64,000 nt of DNA from Streptomyces bottropensis ATCC 25435 (lineage in GTDB: Bacteria; Actinomycetota; Actinomycetes; Streptomycetales; Streptomycetaceae): NCBI RefSeq assembly GCF_000383595.1, contig NZ_KB911581.1, positions 5,663,519 through 5,727,518 of the forward strand, given 5' to 3'. The first letter of the stretch is position 1; every line of letters begins with the position of its first letter. The position numbers and the translations under genes were made by a program. The notes beneath the pieces are model-generated. The model had not been told where the DNA came from. It was given only the letters and a program-made list of their open reading frames with translations, and searched no databases. Positions 17,927-26,316 of the stretch are shown in pieces.

Positions 17927-19063
17927 TTACGGGAGTCGCCGGCCGATGTGCAGGGCCGTGCCGAGAGCGGAGGCCACGTGCTCGACGTCCGTCTCGGTGA
18001 GGTGCTGGTGGAAGGGCAGGCTCAGGATTTCCACCCCGGTCTGCTCGGTGGCCGGCAGCGTGCGACGCCAGGCCGCAAAGGCGGGCTGGAGGTGGTTGGG
18101 CGGGTAGTGGACGCCCACACCGATGCCCCGGGCGCGCAGCTCGGCGAACACCTGGTCCCGGTGTGGCAGGCGGACTTGGCACAGGTGCGGCACCGTGTGG
18201 TCGACGTCGACGTCGACGAGCGTCACGCCGTCGAGCGGGGCGAGGGCCTCGCGGTAGGTGCGCCACAGGCTGCGGCGGGTGTCCTCTGTGGTGGCGAAGC
18301 GGTCGAGCTGGGCTAGGCCGATGGCCGCGTTGATACCCGAGAGCTGGTAGCGCAGGCCGAAGGAGTCCACGCGGTAGGTGGTGGTGTTGGCGCGCTCGCT
18401 CTGGGACTGGGCGACGCCCAGGAGCCGGAGCCGCCGGAGCGTGTCGGCTTCCGCAGGTGTGCGGGGGATGACCATGCCGCCCTGGCCGCAGGTGAGGTTC
18501 TTGATCGGACCGAACGAGAAGCAGGTCAGGGCCCCGGTCGCGCCCACGCGCCGTGCGCCGTTGCGGGAGCCGAAAGCGTGCGCGGCGTCCTCGATGACGA
18601 CGACTCCCCGCTCGTCCAGCTCCCCCTGGACGGGGGTGAGGTCGACTGCCCGGCCCCCGAACAGGACCGGAACGACGGCGGCGGTGGTGTCACTGACCGC
18701 CTCCATGACGAGCTGGTCGTTCACGCACATCGTGGCGGGGTCGATGTCGACGAAGCGCACGGTGGCGCCGACGGCCAGGATCGCCTGGACGGTCGCGCAG
18801 AACGTCATGGACGGCACGATCACCTCGTTGCCGGGGCCGACGCCGGCGGCGAGCAGGGCGGCGTGGAGGGCCGCGGTACCTGAGGCTACGGCCACGGCGT
18901 CGGGAACGCCGAGGAAGTCGGCGATGCGGTGCTCGAACTCCTCAGTGACACTGCTGTGTCCGTACTGCCCGGCCTCCAGCACCCGGGCCACTGCCGCGGC
19001 CTCCTGCCCGTACAGGTACGGACTGGCGTTGCGCCGGGCATCCGGCTTCGGCGGGGTGGTCAC
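17927..19063 (-). CDS. DegT/DnrJ/EryC1/StrS-family sugar aminotransferase
   Basis: 378-residue PLP enzyme of the family that makes amino sugars from keto-sugar nucleotides. Lys188 in FGPIKNLTCGQGG is the Schiff-base lysine. Other signatures are VASGTAALHAALLA, VVIEDAAHAFGS and the C-terminal GIGVGVHYPP. GTG 19063 is chosen because AAGGGGGAG lies just upstream; the frame opens at 19132. It is in the same direction as the ATP-grasp and dehydratase genes and probably acts on the dehydratase product (inference). Confidence 0.88.
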   Translation of the reverse strand: MTTPPKPDARRNASPYLYGQEAAAVARVLEAGQYGHSSVTEEFEHRIADFLGVPDAVAVASGTAALHAALLAAGVGPGNEVIVPSMTFCATVQAILAVGATVRFVDIDPATMCVNDQLVMEAVSDTTAAVVPVLFGGRAVDLTPVQGELDERGVVVIEDAAHAFGSRNGARRVGATGALTCFSFGPIKNLTCGQGGMVIPRTPAEADTLRRLRLLGVAQSQSERANTTTYRVDSFGLRYQLSGINAAIGLAQLDRFATTEDTRRSLWRTYREALAPLDGVTLVDVDVDHTVPHLCQVRLPHRDQVFAELRARGIGVGVHYPPNHLQPAFAAWRRTLPATEQTGVEILSLPFHQHLTETDVEHVASALGTALHIGRRLP

Positions 19064-19094
19064 GACTCCCCCTTCGTTGCGGGCCTGGGCGCGA

Positions 19095-19784
19095 TCACTT
19101 CGCCCCCTTGATCGGCCGGATGATCGGCCCAATCAGCGCGCTGGCTTTCTCCAGGGATGCGGACGCGTCCTCGGCCGACGAGGCAGCGGCGACGAGAAGG
19201 CCGATCTTGTGGGCGGACTGGCTGTGCGGCCGTACGGAGTCGCCCGGCTGGGCCTGAAGGTCGAGATCGGTGATCCCGGGAACGGCACGGGCCTCGGCGA
19301 CACCCTCCCACCTGATCAGCTCACCATCCACATTGAGTGGTGAGCTGATCACCTCCACTGCTGCATGCGCGGTGCGCGTCGGCTTCAGGTGGACATCGAA
19401 CGGCTCGCCGAGCGCAAGCGAGATGAGCGCACGCACGTTGTCCACGCCGTAGGCGGCGGCAATCAGTTTCGTGATGCCGTCGCCTCCGACACGCGGGTTG
19501 GCCTCGATGACGCGTTCTCGGCCGTCTGTGCCAAGGATGACGTCGAAGTCTGCTGGGCCATCGGTGACGCCGAGCGCCAGACACAGGCGTTCGGCGGTTG
19601 CCTCCAGCCGGTCGCGCACGGCCAAGGGCAACTGTGCCGGAGAGCGCAGCCGTTTGATCGCAAAACTCGTGGCGGAGAACTCCACGTCGTGGATACAGGT
19701 GAGCTTCGATCGGCCCCCTTTCATGAAGATGTCGATGACCAGTGGACGACCCTGGCAGAACTCCTCGGCGATCACAGCCTGAGA
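19095..19784 (-). pseudogene. ATP-grasp ligase, C-terminal part (cut by IS3)
   Basis: C-terminal half of an ATP-grasp enzyme: IAEEFCQGRPLVIDIF, VEFSATSFAIKR, then FDVILGTDGRERVIEANPR with the Mg-binding Glu and Asn. It is separated from its N-terminal half (21115-21684) by the IS3 element. Removing 19785-21114 plus one copy of the AGA repeat joins the halves in frame as ARSFSAS-QAVIAEEF, giving a 418-residue protein. A GTG at 19775 could restart translation, but without the N-terminal ATP-grasp region it would be inactive. Confidence 0.9.
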
Positions 19785-19811
19785 TGAACCGCCCCGGCTT
19801 TGATCGAGACT

Positions 19812-20684
19812 CTAGGTTGCGGCTGTGGGCTGGGACTTCGTGGTTTCGCGGTAGTGGTTGGTCTCGTATTCGGCGGGTGGGATGTGCCCGATCTCACCGT
19901 GGAGTCGGCGGTGGCAGTACCAGTCGATCCACTCGGCGGTGGCCAGCTCGACCTCGGAGAGTGCCTTCCAAGGCCTGCGGGGCTTGATCAACTCGGTCTT
20001 GAACAAGCCGATCGTAGACTCCATCAGGGCATTGTCGTAGGCGTCGCCGACCGATCCGATGGACGCGGCGATGCCTGCCCGGTCGAGGTGCTCGGCGAGT
20101 GCGAACGAGGTGTATTGCGACCCGGCGTCGCTGTGGTGGATCAACTCTCCTTTCATATAGGGGTGTTGGTCGCGGTCGCGTTGCCACAGGGCCATCTCGA
20201 GGGCGTCCAGGACGAGCCGGGTCTCCTTCGAAGTGGCTGCCGACCAGCCGACGATGCGGCGGGAAAAGGTGTCCACGACGAAGGCGACGTAGACGACACC
20301 GGCGAACGTGGTGACGTGGGTGAAGTCGGCGACCCAGCAGCGGTTCGGGCTCGGGGCGACGAAGTCACGGTCCACCAGGTCGGGGGCACGTTCCGCACGT
20401 GGATCGGGGATCGTGGTGATGACCTTCCTGCCGCGGACCGCGCCGCTGATGCCGAGGTCACGCATCAGGCGTTCGACGGTGCAGCGGGCCACCGCGACAC
20501 CCTGCCGGTTCAGGTGCCTCCAGATCTTCCGGGCGCCGTAGACACGGTAGTTGGCCTCGTACGCCTGGATGATCAGAGCTTTCAGCTCGGCGTCGCGAAG
20601 CGTGCGGGCAGCCGGCCGGGCCTGCCGCTTGTGGTGGGCGTAGTAGGTGGAGGGGGCGATCCTGCAGTCGTGTGCGGTCAGCAC
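19812..20684 (-). CDS. IS3 transposase OrfB (DDE integrase core)
   Basis: 290 codons from the first Met, but the frame is open upstream to the orfA overlap. The DDE residues are in WVADFTHVTTFAGV, IHHSDAGSQYTS and NALMESTIGLFKTE, with the rve fold ending before PPAEYE. It is normally made as an OrfAB fusion by -1 frameshifting, and the sequence around 20735-20760 (a CACACACAC run) has orfB in the -1 frame relative to orfA, consistent with this. Confidence 0.95.
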   Translation of the reverse strand: MLTAHDCRIAPSTYYAHHKRQARPAARTLRDAELKALIIQAYEANYRVYGARKIWRHLNRQGVAVARCTVERLMRDLGISGAVRGRKVITTIPDPRAERAPDLVDRDFVAPSPNRCWVADFTHVTTFAGVVYVAFVVDTFSRRIVGWSAATSKETRLVLDALEMALWQRDRDQHPYMKGELIHHSDAGSQYTSFALAEHLDRAGIAASIGSVGDAYDNALMESTIGLFKTELIKPRRPWKALSEVELATAEWIDWYCHRRLHGEIGHIPPAEYETNHYRETTKSQPTAAT

Positions 20685-20737
20685 GCGGCAGATCGGCTCG
20701 ACACCGCCGAAGCGGTCCTTGTACTCGTCGATGAACG

Positions 20738-21064
20738 CTACGAGCGTGTGTGTGGCCGGTCGAGCTCGGCCGCGAAGAAAGACGCCGCGGCCTTCAGGAT
20801 CTCGTTGGCCCGCTTGAGCTCGGCGTTCTCCTTCTTCAGCGCCTTCATCGCCGCGGATTCCTCCGTGGTCGTCCCCGGACGCTGTCCGGAGTCGATCTCG
20901 TCCCGCCTGATCCAGTTCCGCAGCGTCTCGGCGGAGCCGATGCCGAGTTTCTGCGCGACCGCCCGCAACGCGGCCGACTCGTTCGGATAGTCACCGCGGA
21001 CTTCGGCGACCATACGGACCGCTCGTTTGCGCAGCTCAGCAGGGTAGGAGGAGGGACGTGCCAT
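20738..21064 (-). CDS. IS3 OrfA (HTH DNA-binding protein)
   Basis: 108 residues: MARPSSYPAELRKRAVRMV, then a helix-turn-helix with ETLRNWIRRDEID and a leucine-zipper-like LKKENAELKRANEILKAA. It binds the IS ends and forms the N-terminus of the fusion transposase. The ATG lies 50 bases inside the right inverted repeat end. Confidence 0.93.
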   Translation of the reverse strand: MARPSSYPAELRKRAVRMVAEVRGDYPNESAALRAVAQKLGIGSAETLRNWIRRDEIDSGQRPGTTTEESAAMKALKKENAELKRANEILKAAASFFAAELDRPHTRS

Positions 21065-21114
21065 GACTCGATCCTTTCACGGAATCGAGTCTCCACCGAA
21101 CCCGGAACGGTTCA

Positions 21115-21684
21115 AGAGGCGGAGAAGCTGCGGGCGTGGGCAACAGCGGCGGACAGGTCATCAGGCCGGGTGACGCGGACGACGCCCTTGCTGCCCGAAC
21201 CGTCCACAGGCTTGACCGCGAGCGGGAAGCGCAGCTCCGCCGCCGCCTTCGCGACGATCTCGTCCGGGTCGTCCGACGCGACCCACCTGTATCCGGCGAC
21301 GCCGCAGGACGCGGCGATCTCATGGAAGGCGGCCTTGTCACCAGCGGCGAGTGCGCTCTTGGGGTACACGTAAGGGAAGCCGTATCGGCGGCCCAGGGTG
21401 TGCCAACTGGGCAGTGCGGCGTCGCTCGCGCCGCATACGATCCCGGCGGGGCGTGTGTCACCAAGCGCGCTGGCGATGGCGTCGGCGTCCCGGGTGGAGA
21501 CCTCCAGGGCCGCGTTGGCGAGCCGAAACGCGGGAGCATCCGGCCGCATGTCCACCCCGATGGTCGGAATTCCGCGACGCTGTGCCTCCCGGTAGAGCGG
21601 GATCTGTTCCTCTGACGCTCCCAGTACGACCAGCGCGTTCTGTGGCCATGGGATGCGGCACGGGGGCATCTGGTCAGTGGGCAT
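21115..21684 (-). pseudogene. ATP-grasp ligase, N-terminal part (cut by IS3)
   Basis: Starts MPTDQMPPCRIPWPQNALVV with GGAGGAAG just upstream, inside the end of the dehydratase gene (11-base overlap, so coupled). It contains the preATP-grasp region and the ATP-binding strand AVKPVDGSGSKGVVRV. The IS end supplies a premature TGA after ARSFSAS. As an intact gene it would encode a carbamoyl-phosphate-synthase-type ATP-grasp ligase that typically forms an amide bond between a carboxylate and an amine. Here it is disrupted, so the cluster's product is probably not made. Confidence 0.9.
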
Positions 21685-22696
21685 GAGCTTCCTCCTTGGC
21701 GGGTGTGAGGGCGACCGTGGTGTGGGCCGCGTGAGGGTTGCGCATCAGCGGCGCCCAACGGTCGGGGTTGCGCCGGTACCAGTCGACGGTCTCGGCGAGA
21801 CCTTCCTCGAAGTCGCGCACCGGCCGGTAGCCGAGGTCGGCGAGCTTGTCCCAGGTCACGGAGTAGCGGACGTCGTTCGAGCGCCGGTCGGGCACGTAGA
21901 CGACCGAGTCCCAGTCGGCGCCGCACAGGCGCAGGAGGTGGCTGGTCAGCTCCTTGCTTGTGAAGTCGGTGCCGCCGCCGATGTTGTAGACCTCGCCCGG
22001 CGTGCCGCCGCGCAGGACAAGCTCGACGCCGGCGCAGTTGTCCTCGACGTGCAGCCAGTTCCGCAGGTGCTGGCCCCGGTCGTGGAGGGTGACCTGCTGG
22101 CCTCGCAGGAGCCGGGTCGCGAACAGGGGGATGATCTTCTCGGGGTGCTGGTAGGGGCCGTAGTTGTTCGAGCTGCGCGTCACACACACCGGGACGCCGT
22201 AAGTGTGGTGGTAGCTCAGCGCGACCAGGTCGCTGGCCGCCTTCGACGCGGCGTACGGGACCGTCGGGCGCAGCGGGTCTGCCTCGGTGGCGGAGCCCTG
22301 CGGCAGGGGCCCGTAGACCTCGTCCGTCGAGACGTGCACGAACTTGTCGATGCCGTGCCGCATCGCCGCATCTGCGAGGGTCTGAGTGCCGAGCAGGTTC
22401 GTCAACAGGAAGGGGCCGGCGTCGTCGAACGAACGGTCGACGTGGGACTCGGCGGCGAAGTGAACGATCGCCGTGTGCTGGCGTACGAGAGTGTCGACCA
22501 GGTCGGCATCGAGGATGTTGCCGTGGACGAACGTCAGCTTGGGGCTGAGGAACGCTTCGCCGAGGTTCTCGATGTGCCCCGCGTACGTGAGGGCGTCGAG
22601 GACCGTCACATGGCCAATGTCGTCGGCCCGCAGCATGCGCTTGACGAAGTGCGAGCCGATGAACCCGGCCCCACCCGTGACAAGCAGTTTGTCCAT
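21674..22696 (-). CDS. NDP-glucose 4,6-dehydratase (RmlB-like)
   Basis: 340-residue extended short-chain dehydrogenase. It has the NAD-binding motif GGAGFIGSH, FAAESHVDRSF, HVSTDEVYG with the catalytic Thr-Asp-Glu, YAASKAASD with the Tyr/Lys pair, and SNNYGPYQHPEKIIP. It converts an NDP-hexose to the 4-keto-6-deoxy form, the usual substrate for a DegT aminotransferase. ATG 22696 has GGAGG upstream. It is the first gene of the leftward operon and probably shares control with the divergent XRE regulator. Confidence 0.9.
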   Translation of the reverse strand: MDKLLVTGGAGFIGSHFVKRMLRADDIGHVTVLDALTYAGHIENLGEAFLSPKLTFVHGNILDADLVDTLVRQHTAIVHFAAESHVDRSFDDAGPFLLTNLLGTQTLADAAMRHGIDKFVHVSTDEVYGPLPQGSATEADPLRPTVPYAASKAASDLVALSYHHTYGVPVCVTRSSNNYGPYQHPEKIIPLFATRLLRGQQVTLHDRGQHLRNWLHVEDNCAGVELVLRGGTPGEVYNIGGGTDFTSKELTSHLLRLCGADWDSVVYVPDRRSNDVRYSVTWDKLADLGYRPVRDFEEGLAETVDWYRRNPDRWAPLMRNPHAAHTTVALTPAKEEAHAH

Positions 22697-22813
22697 CGAA
22701 GCCTCCGGAGAGTGTGCGTCGCTTTGTGTGCGAGAGGTGCCCGGATGTGCGTCGAACGCTTCCGGGGATGAACGATTACAGCCCAACTGCCTTTCATCGA
22801 ACAGGCGTTGGGC

Positions 22814-22860
22814 GTTGTCCCGGGGTTGTCCCGGGCGTCCACTCGCTACCCTCGGGGTAG
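22814..22860. promoter_or_regulatory. Operator-like repeats between dehydratase operon and XRE regulator
   Basis: Two tandem 11-base copies of GTTGTCCCGGG (22814-22824 and 22825-22835) are followed by a perfect dyad CTACCC-TCG-GGGTAG (22846-22860) ending 23 bases before the regulator's GTG. Eleven-base spacing puts the copies on one DNA face. They are candidate binding sites for the XRE protein or another regulator of the divergent operon. Confidence 0.5.
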
Positions 22861-22883
22861 CTGTCGATGATGGGGTGGATTCC

Positions 22884-24209
22884 GTGGACGAACCGATCCG
22901 GCATCCCCTCGCGTACGCGCGCTTCCTACGCGGCTGGTCTCAAAGCAATCTGGTGGCCCGGATGCACAGGGCCGCGCGGATGCGCCCGGAGGGACTGCGG
23001 TGCGGCGCGGATAAGGCCGCCGTCAGCCGGTGGGAGCACGGCCGGAAGAAACCCGATGCCGATTCGCAGCTCCTCATCGCTGACGCGTTCGACGTGCCGG
23101 TCTCCGACCTTGAGCGCTATCCGTGGCCTCACTGGTTACCCGGCCGCGAGGAGCCGGTGCCACTCGGGCCGGCGTACACCGTCCACGCCCTTCGAGATGC
23201 ACAGAGAGCTGTGATGGACCGCGAACGCCGAACTTTCCTGACCTACAGTGCGCTCGCTCTGGCGGGGCTCGCCTCGCAGTGGGCCGAACTGGAACCCGAC
23301 CGCCTCACAGCTGCCGCCGACGGCACTCACGTTGACGAGGAGCTGATGTGCTGGCTCGAGGAGACCGGCACGAAGCTGTCGGCACTGCCGACGGAGAAAC
23401 GCCAGTACATGATCAAGATGGCCCAGGCGCACCTGGACACGGTCACGGACCTGTTGGAAGGCGGCCGTTTCAGCGAACCAACGGGGCACCGTCTGCATCT
23501 GCTGGCATCGTCGCTGGCGAGCACCTGCGGCTGGTACCGGTTCGACCAGGGCCAGCACTACGCGGCCGGGAAGCTGTGGAACGCGGCGCTGTCCAATGCG
23601 CACACCGCCCGGGACCGGGATCAAGGCGCGGGGGTCCTGTCGGACTTCGCGTACCAGGCGATCTGGCTTGGGAAGCCGGAGTCGGCCGTCGAGCCGCTGA
23701 GCCAGGCCCTCATCCACACCCGGCACCCCACGGCGCGGTCCGCGCTCCATCTGCGCCGGGCCCGCGCACACGCAGCGATGGGAAACGCCGGTGCATGCCA
23801 CCAGGACTTGAGCGCGGCCGAGGCGGCGCTCCTGACGGATACCCCAGACCCGGCGCCGTCCTGGTGCCGGTGGATGAGCACCGCAGATCTGGCCGTGGAC
23901 TCCGGTCAGTGCATGCTCGATCTCGGCCGGACGCAAGAGGCACGGGCTCGGATCGAAGAGGGGCTGTCGCTGCTCCCGCGCTCGCGGGACAAGACACGGG
24001 GAGTGTTCCGCACGTACGAGGCACGGTCCCTGCTTCAGGCCCGGGAGGTCGAACAGGCCCTCGTGGTCTCCAACGAGTCACTGGACGTGGCACAACGGAT
24101 CGGTGCTGACCGATGCGTGAAGCTGGTGCTGGACCTGGGACCGGCGTTCCGGCCGTACAAGTCGGTCGACGGGGTGCCGGAGTTCCTGGAACGTCTGCGG
24201 TCCTGCTGA
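22884..24209 (+). CDS. XRE-family regulator with TPR-like C-terminus
   Basis: 441 residues. The N-terminal helix-turn-helix (FLRGWSQSNLVARMH ... KAAVSRWEHGRKKP) is of the Xre type common in Streptomyces. The remaining 300 residues are helical repeats of TPR type that usually sense a ligand or peptide. GTG 22884 is a reasonable start; an in-frame GTG at 22875 is an alternative. It is divergent from the sugar cluster and therefore its likely regulator. An IS630 element begins 31 bases after the stop. Confidence 0.8.
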   Translation: MDEPIRHPLAYARFLRGWSQSNLVARMHRAARMRPEGLRCGADKAAVSRWEHGRKKPDADSQLLIADAFDVPVSDLERYPWPHWLPGREEPVPLGPAYTVHALRDAQRAVMDRERRTFLTYSALALAGLASQWAELEPDRLTAAADGTHVDEELMCWLEETGTKLSALPTEKRQYMIKMAQAHLDTVTDLLEGGRFSEPTGHRLHLLASSLASTCGWYRFDQGQHYAAGKLWNAALSNAHTARDRDQGAGVLSDFAYQAIWLGKPESAVEPLSQALIHTRHPTARSALHLRRARAHAAMGNAGACHQDLSAAEAALLTDTPDPAPSWCRWMSTADLAVDSGQCMLDLGRTQEARARIEEGLSLLPRSRDKTRGVFRTYEARSLLQAREVEQALVVSNESLDVAQRIGADRCVKLVLDLGPAFRPYKSVDGVPEFLERLRSC

Positions 24210-24240
24210 GCGCCGTCTCACCCGTCCGCCACTGTTCCGT

Positions 24241-25414
24241 TTACTGATCTCGGCTCGTTAGGGTGATGTTTGCTGAACCTGCTGATGTGGGTGTGGTGTT
24301 GTCGGTAGTCCGTGGGGTGTGAGATACGCGGATGGGGGCGGGCTGACGCCTGCGGCACGGCGGCGCCGGAAAGCGGTGCGGATGCAGGCGGCGGAGCTGT
24401 TCGCTCAGCAGGTCAAACCGCCCGAGGTGGCCCGGCAGCTGCGTGTGAGTCTGAAGTCGGCTTATCAGTGGCAGCAGTTGTGGCGGCGAGGCGGTGCCGA
24501 GGAGTTGCTTTCGCGAGGACCGGGTGGGGGCCGGTGTCGTCTGTCGCCGCGCTGTCTGGAAAAGCTCGCCAGGTATCTCGAGCAGGGTCCGGCCGCGCAT
24601 GGCTGGGTGGAGGACCAGGTGTGGACCGCGGCGAGGGTGGCCACGCTGATCGGAAGGAAGTTCCACGTCTCCTACAGCGTCTCCGGGGCGACGAGGCTGA
24701 TGCACCGGCTCGGCTTCAGCCCGCAGGTCCCTGCGCGGCGGGTCGCCGAGCGCGACGAGCAGGCCGTCACCGCGTGGAAGGAGGTGACCTGGGCGGAGGT
24801 AAAAGAGTCCGGGCGGCCTGTGGGGGCTACATCTGCTTCGAGGACGAGGCAGGCTTCACCCGCCGGCCGCCCAGGGGACGCACCTGGGGCCGGCGGGGCC
24901 ACACCCCGCAGGTGACGGTGAGCGGGCGACGCTCGGGACGCCTGTCGGTGGCCGGGATGATCGCCATACGGCCCGGCTCCCGGACCCGGCTGTGCCATCG
25001 CCTGCGCACCCACCGAGCGGGCAAGGGCAAACGTCGCAGCATGGGCGAGCGGGACTTCATCGCGCTGATCGACGGTGTCCACCAGCTCGTCAAGGCGCCC
25101 ATCGTGCTGGTGTGGGACCGTCTGAACACCCATGTCTCCCGTGCCATGGGCGAGCTGATCGCCGAGCGTGAGTGGCTGACGGTGTTCCTGCTGCCCGCCT
25201 ACTCACCCGACCTCAACCCGGTCGAGTGGGTATGGGCGCACGTCAAGCGCAGCCTGGCCAACCTCGCCGTCGTCGCCCTTGACCGACTCGAGGCCCTCGT
25301 CCGCAATCGGCTCAAGCGCCTTCAGTACCGCTCCGGCATCCTCGACGGCTTCATAGCCGGCACCGGCCTGACCCTCGACGATCCACATTCACCCTGACGA
25401 GCCGAAGTCAGTAA
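24241..25414 (+). mobile_element. IS630-family element, copy 1
   Basis: Terminal inverted repeats 24241-24266 and 25389-25414 match at 23 of 26 positions (TTACTGA...CGGCTCGT). The ends lie at TA dinucleotides, the IS630/Tc1 target. It contains one transposase split over two frames. Confidence 0.9.
24319..25397 (+). CDS. IS630 transposase in two frames (-1)
   Basis: The first frame (GTG 24319) gives the helix-turn-helix half (PPEVARQLRVSLKSAYQWQQ, then the winged HTH to KEVTWAEVKESGR). The second frame continues with GGYICFEDEAGF, LVWDRLNTHVS and AYSPDLNPVEWVW, the D, D and E of the catalytic core, ending PHSP. The shift near 24805-24830 is -1 and close to a GTAAAAG run. The other IS630 copy in this window breaks at the same place and by the same -1, so programmed frameshifting is possible; mutation is the alternative. 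Confidence 0.85.
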
Positions 25415-25423
25415 TGCCGATTG

Positions 25424-25495
25424 TCAAGCGGCCATGGCTGTGGGAGGCACGGCCTCGTAGGGCCGTCCGTCGCGTAGGAGGGCCCAGAGGACGTT
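25424..25495 (-). pseudogene. Transposase C-terminal remnant
   Basis: The minus-strand frame reads NVLWALLRDGRPYEAVPP and stops at 25424, a C-terminus I associate with Streptomyces transposases, family not certain. It abuts the right end of the IS630 copy, so the IS or a deletion probably removed the rest. Confidence 0.35.
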
Positions 25496-25948
25496 ACTGA
25501 CAGTGAGAATGTGACTGGTGGTTCTGCTGGTGAGCCTGACTCACTTACTGACAGCGAGCAAGCGCAGGGCAGAGCTGGACACGTCTACGCCGGACGGGTA
25601 GGCAGGCATACGAAGCCTCTGGTGGAGACGGTTCTCCTGGTCGAATACCAGGGACTTCATCCGTCCGTCAGGCCAACTGCCCATCCAGCAGATGAGATTG
25701 GCAACGGCTCACTGTACGGCTGGCCGCTGTCCCGCCCCGGCAGTGAACCTACGTATTCGAATACGTAGTTCTACTGGCGCCTCGGGAAGGCGGCGTTGGG
25801 AGACTCGCCCCATGAGCTTCCTGACGGAGCCGTGGTGTCACGCCGGGGAGCTTGCTGTCTCCCTACTGGGCAACCGCCGTCACCTGTCCAACGGGTTGCG
25901 AACGCTGTCTGGTCGATAGAGCCCGGCTGAACATTGGAGAGTCCTCCG
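25496..25948. other. Intergenic scar, no supportable gene
   Basis: No frame here looks like a real gene on either strand. A short direct repeat, TTACTGACAG followed by TGAG or CGAG, occurs at about 25493 and 25547 and resembles the start of the IS630 ends. Otherwise I see nothing. Confidence 0.4.
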
Positions 25949-26134
25949 TTGGTTTCCAAGATTCGTGTCCTTCTGGGCATGCTCGTGCTCCTGGCGCTGG
26001 CCCTCGGCGCCATCGCCCTGCTCGCGGCCATGAAAGCCGATGCCACCTGGTTCACGATCGTTCCTCTCGGCATCCTCGTTATCGGCGCGTCCGTCGTCCA
26101 GTCGCTCGGATGGTTCAACAAAAAGGGCCGGTGA
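25949..26134 (+). CDS. Small two-helix membrane protein
   Basis: 61 residues from a TTG with GGAGAG seven bases upstream. There are two hydrophobic stretches (VLLGMLVLLALALGAIALLA and FTIVPLGILVIGASVVQ) joined by a short charged loop and ending in a basic tail. The family is unknown. It is plausible because coding signals and the ribosome site agree, but it sits between IS elements. Confidence 0.5.
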   Translation: MVSKIRVLLGMLVLLALALGAIALLAAMKADATWFTIVPLGILVIGASVVQSLGWFNKKGR

Positions 26135-26316
26135 GCGGAAGTGGGAGACCAATGACGTGCTGGACCTGGCGTTCGAGCTGTAGCTGGGTCCCGAACAGCC
26201 CGCGAGCCCCGGACCGTGTGCCAGAGGTCGCGGGCCCAACGACACTCCTGACCAGCGTTTCGGCAGTTCAGCGGACGTGAAGGCGGCCTTCGTCTGATCC
26301 TGTGCTCCGTCACAGA

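Larger units (their letters stand above)
19785..21114 (-). mobile_element. IS3-family insertion sequence, 1330 bp, with AGA target duplication
   Basis: Imperfect 28-base terminal inverted repeats (left starts TGAACCGCCCCGG, right ends CCGGAACGGTTCA; 22 of 28 match), flanked by AGA on both sides (19782-19784 and 21115-21117). It contains orfA and orfB in overlapping frames, as usual for IS3. The clean ends and direct repeats indicate recent insertion. It interrupts the ATP-grasp gene in the same orientation. Confidence 0.95.
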
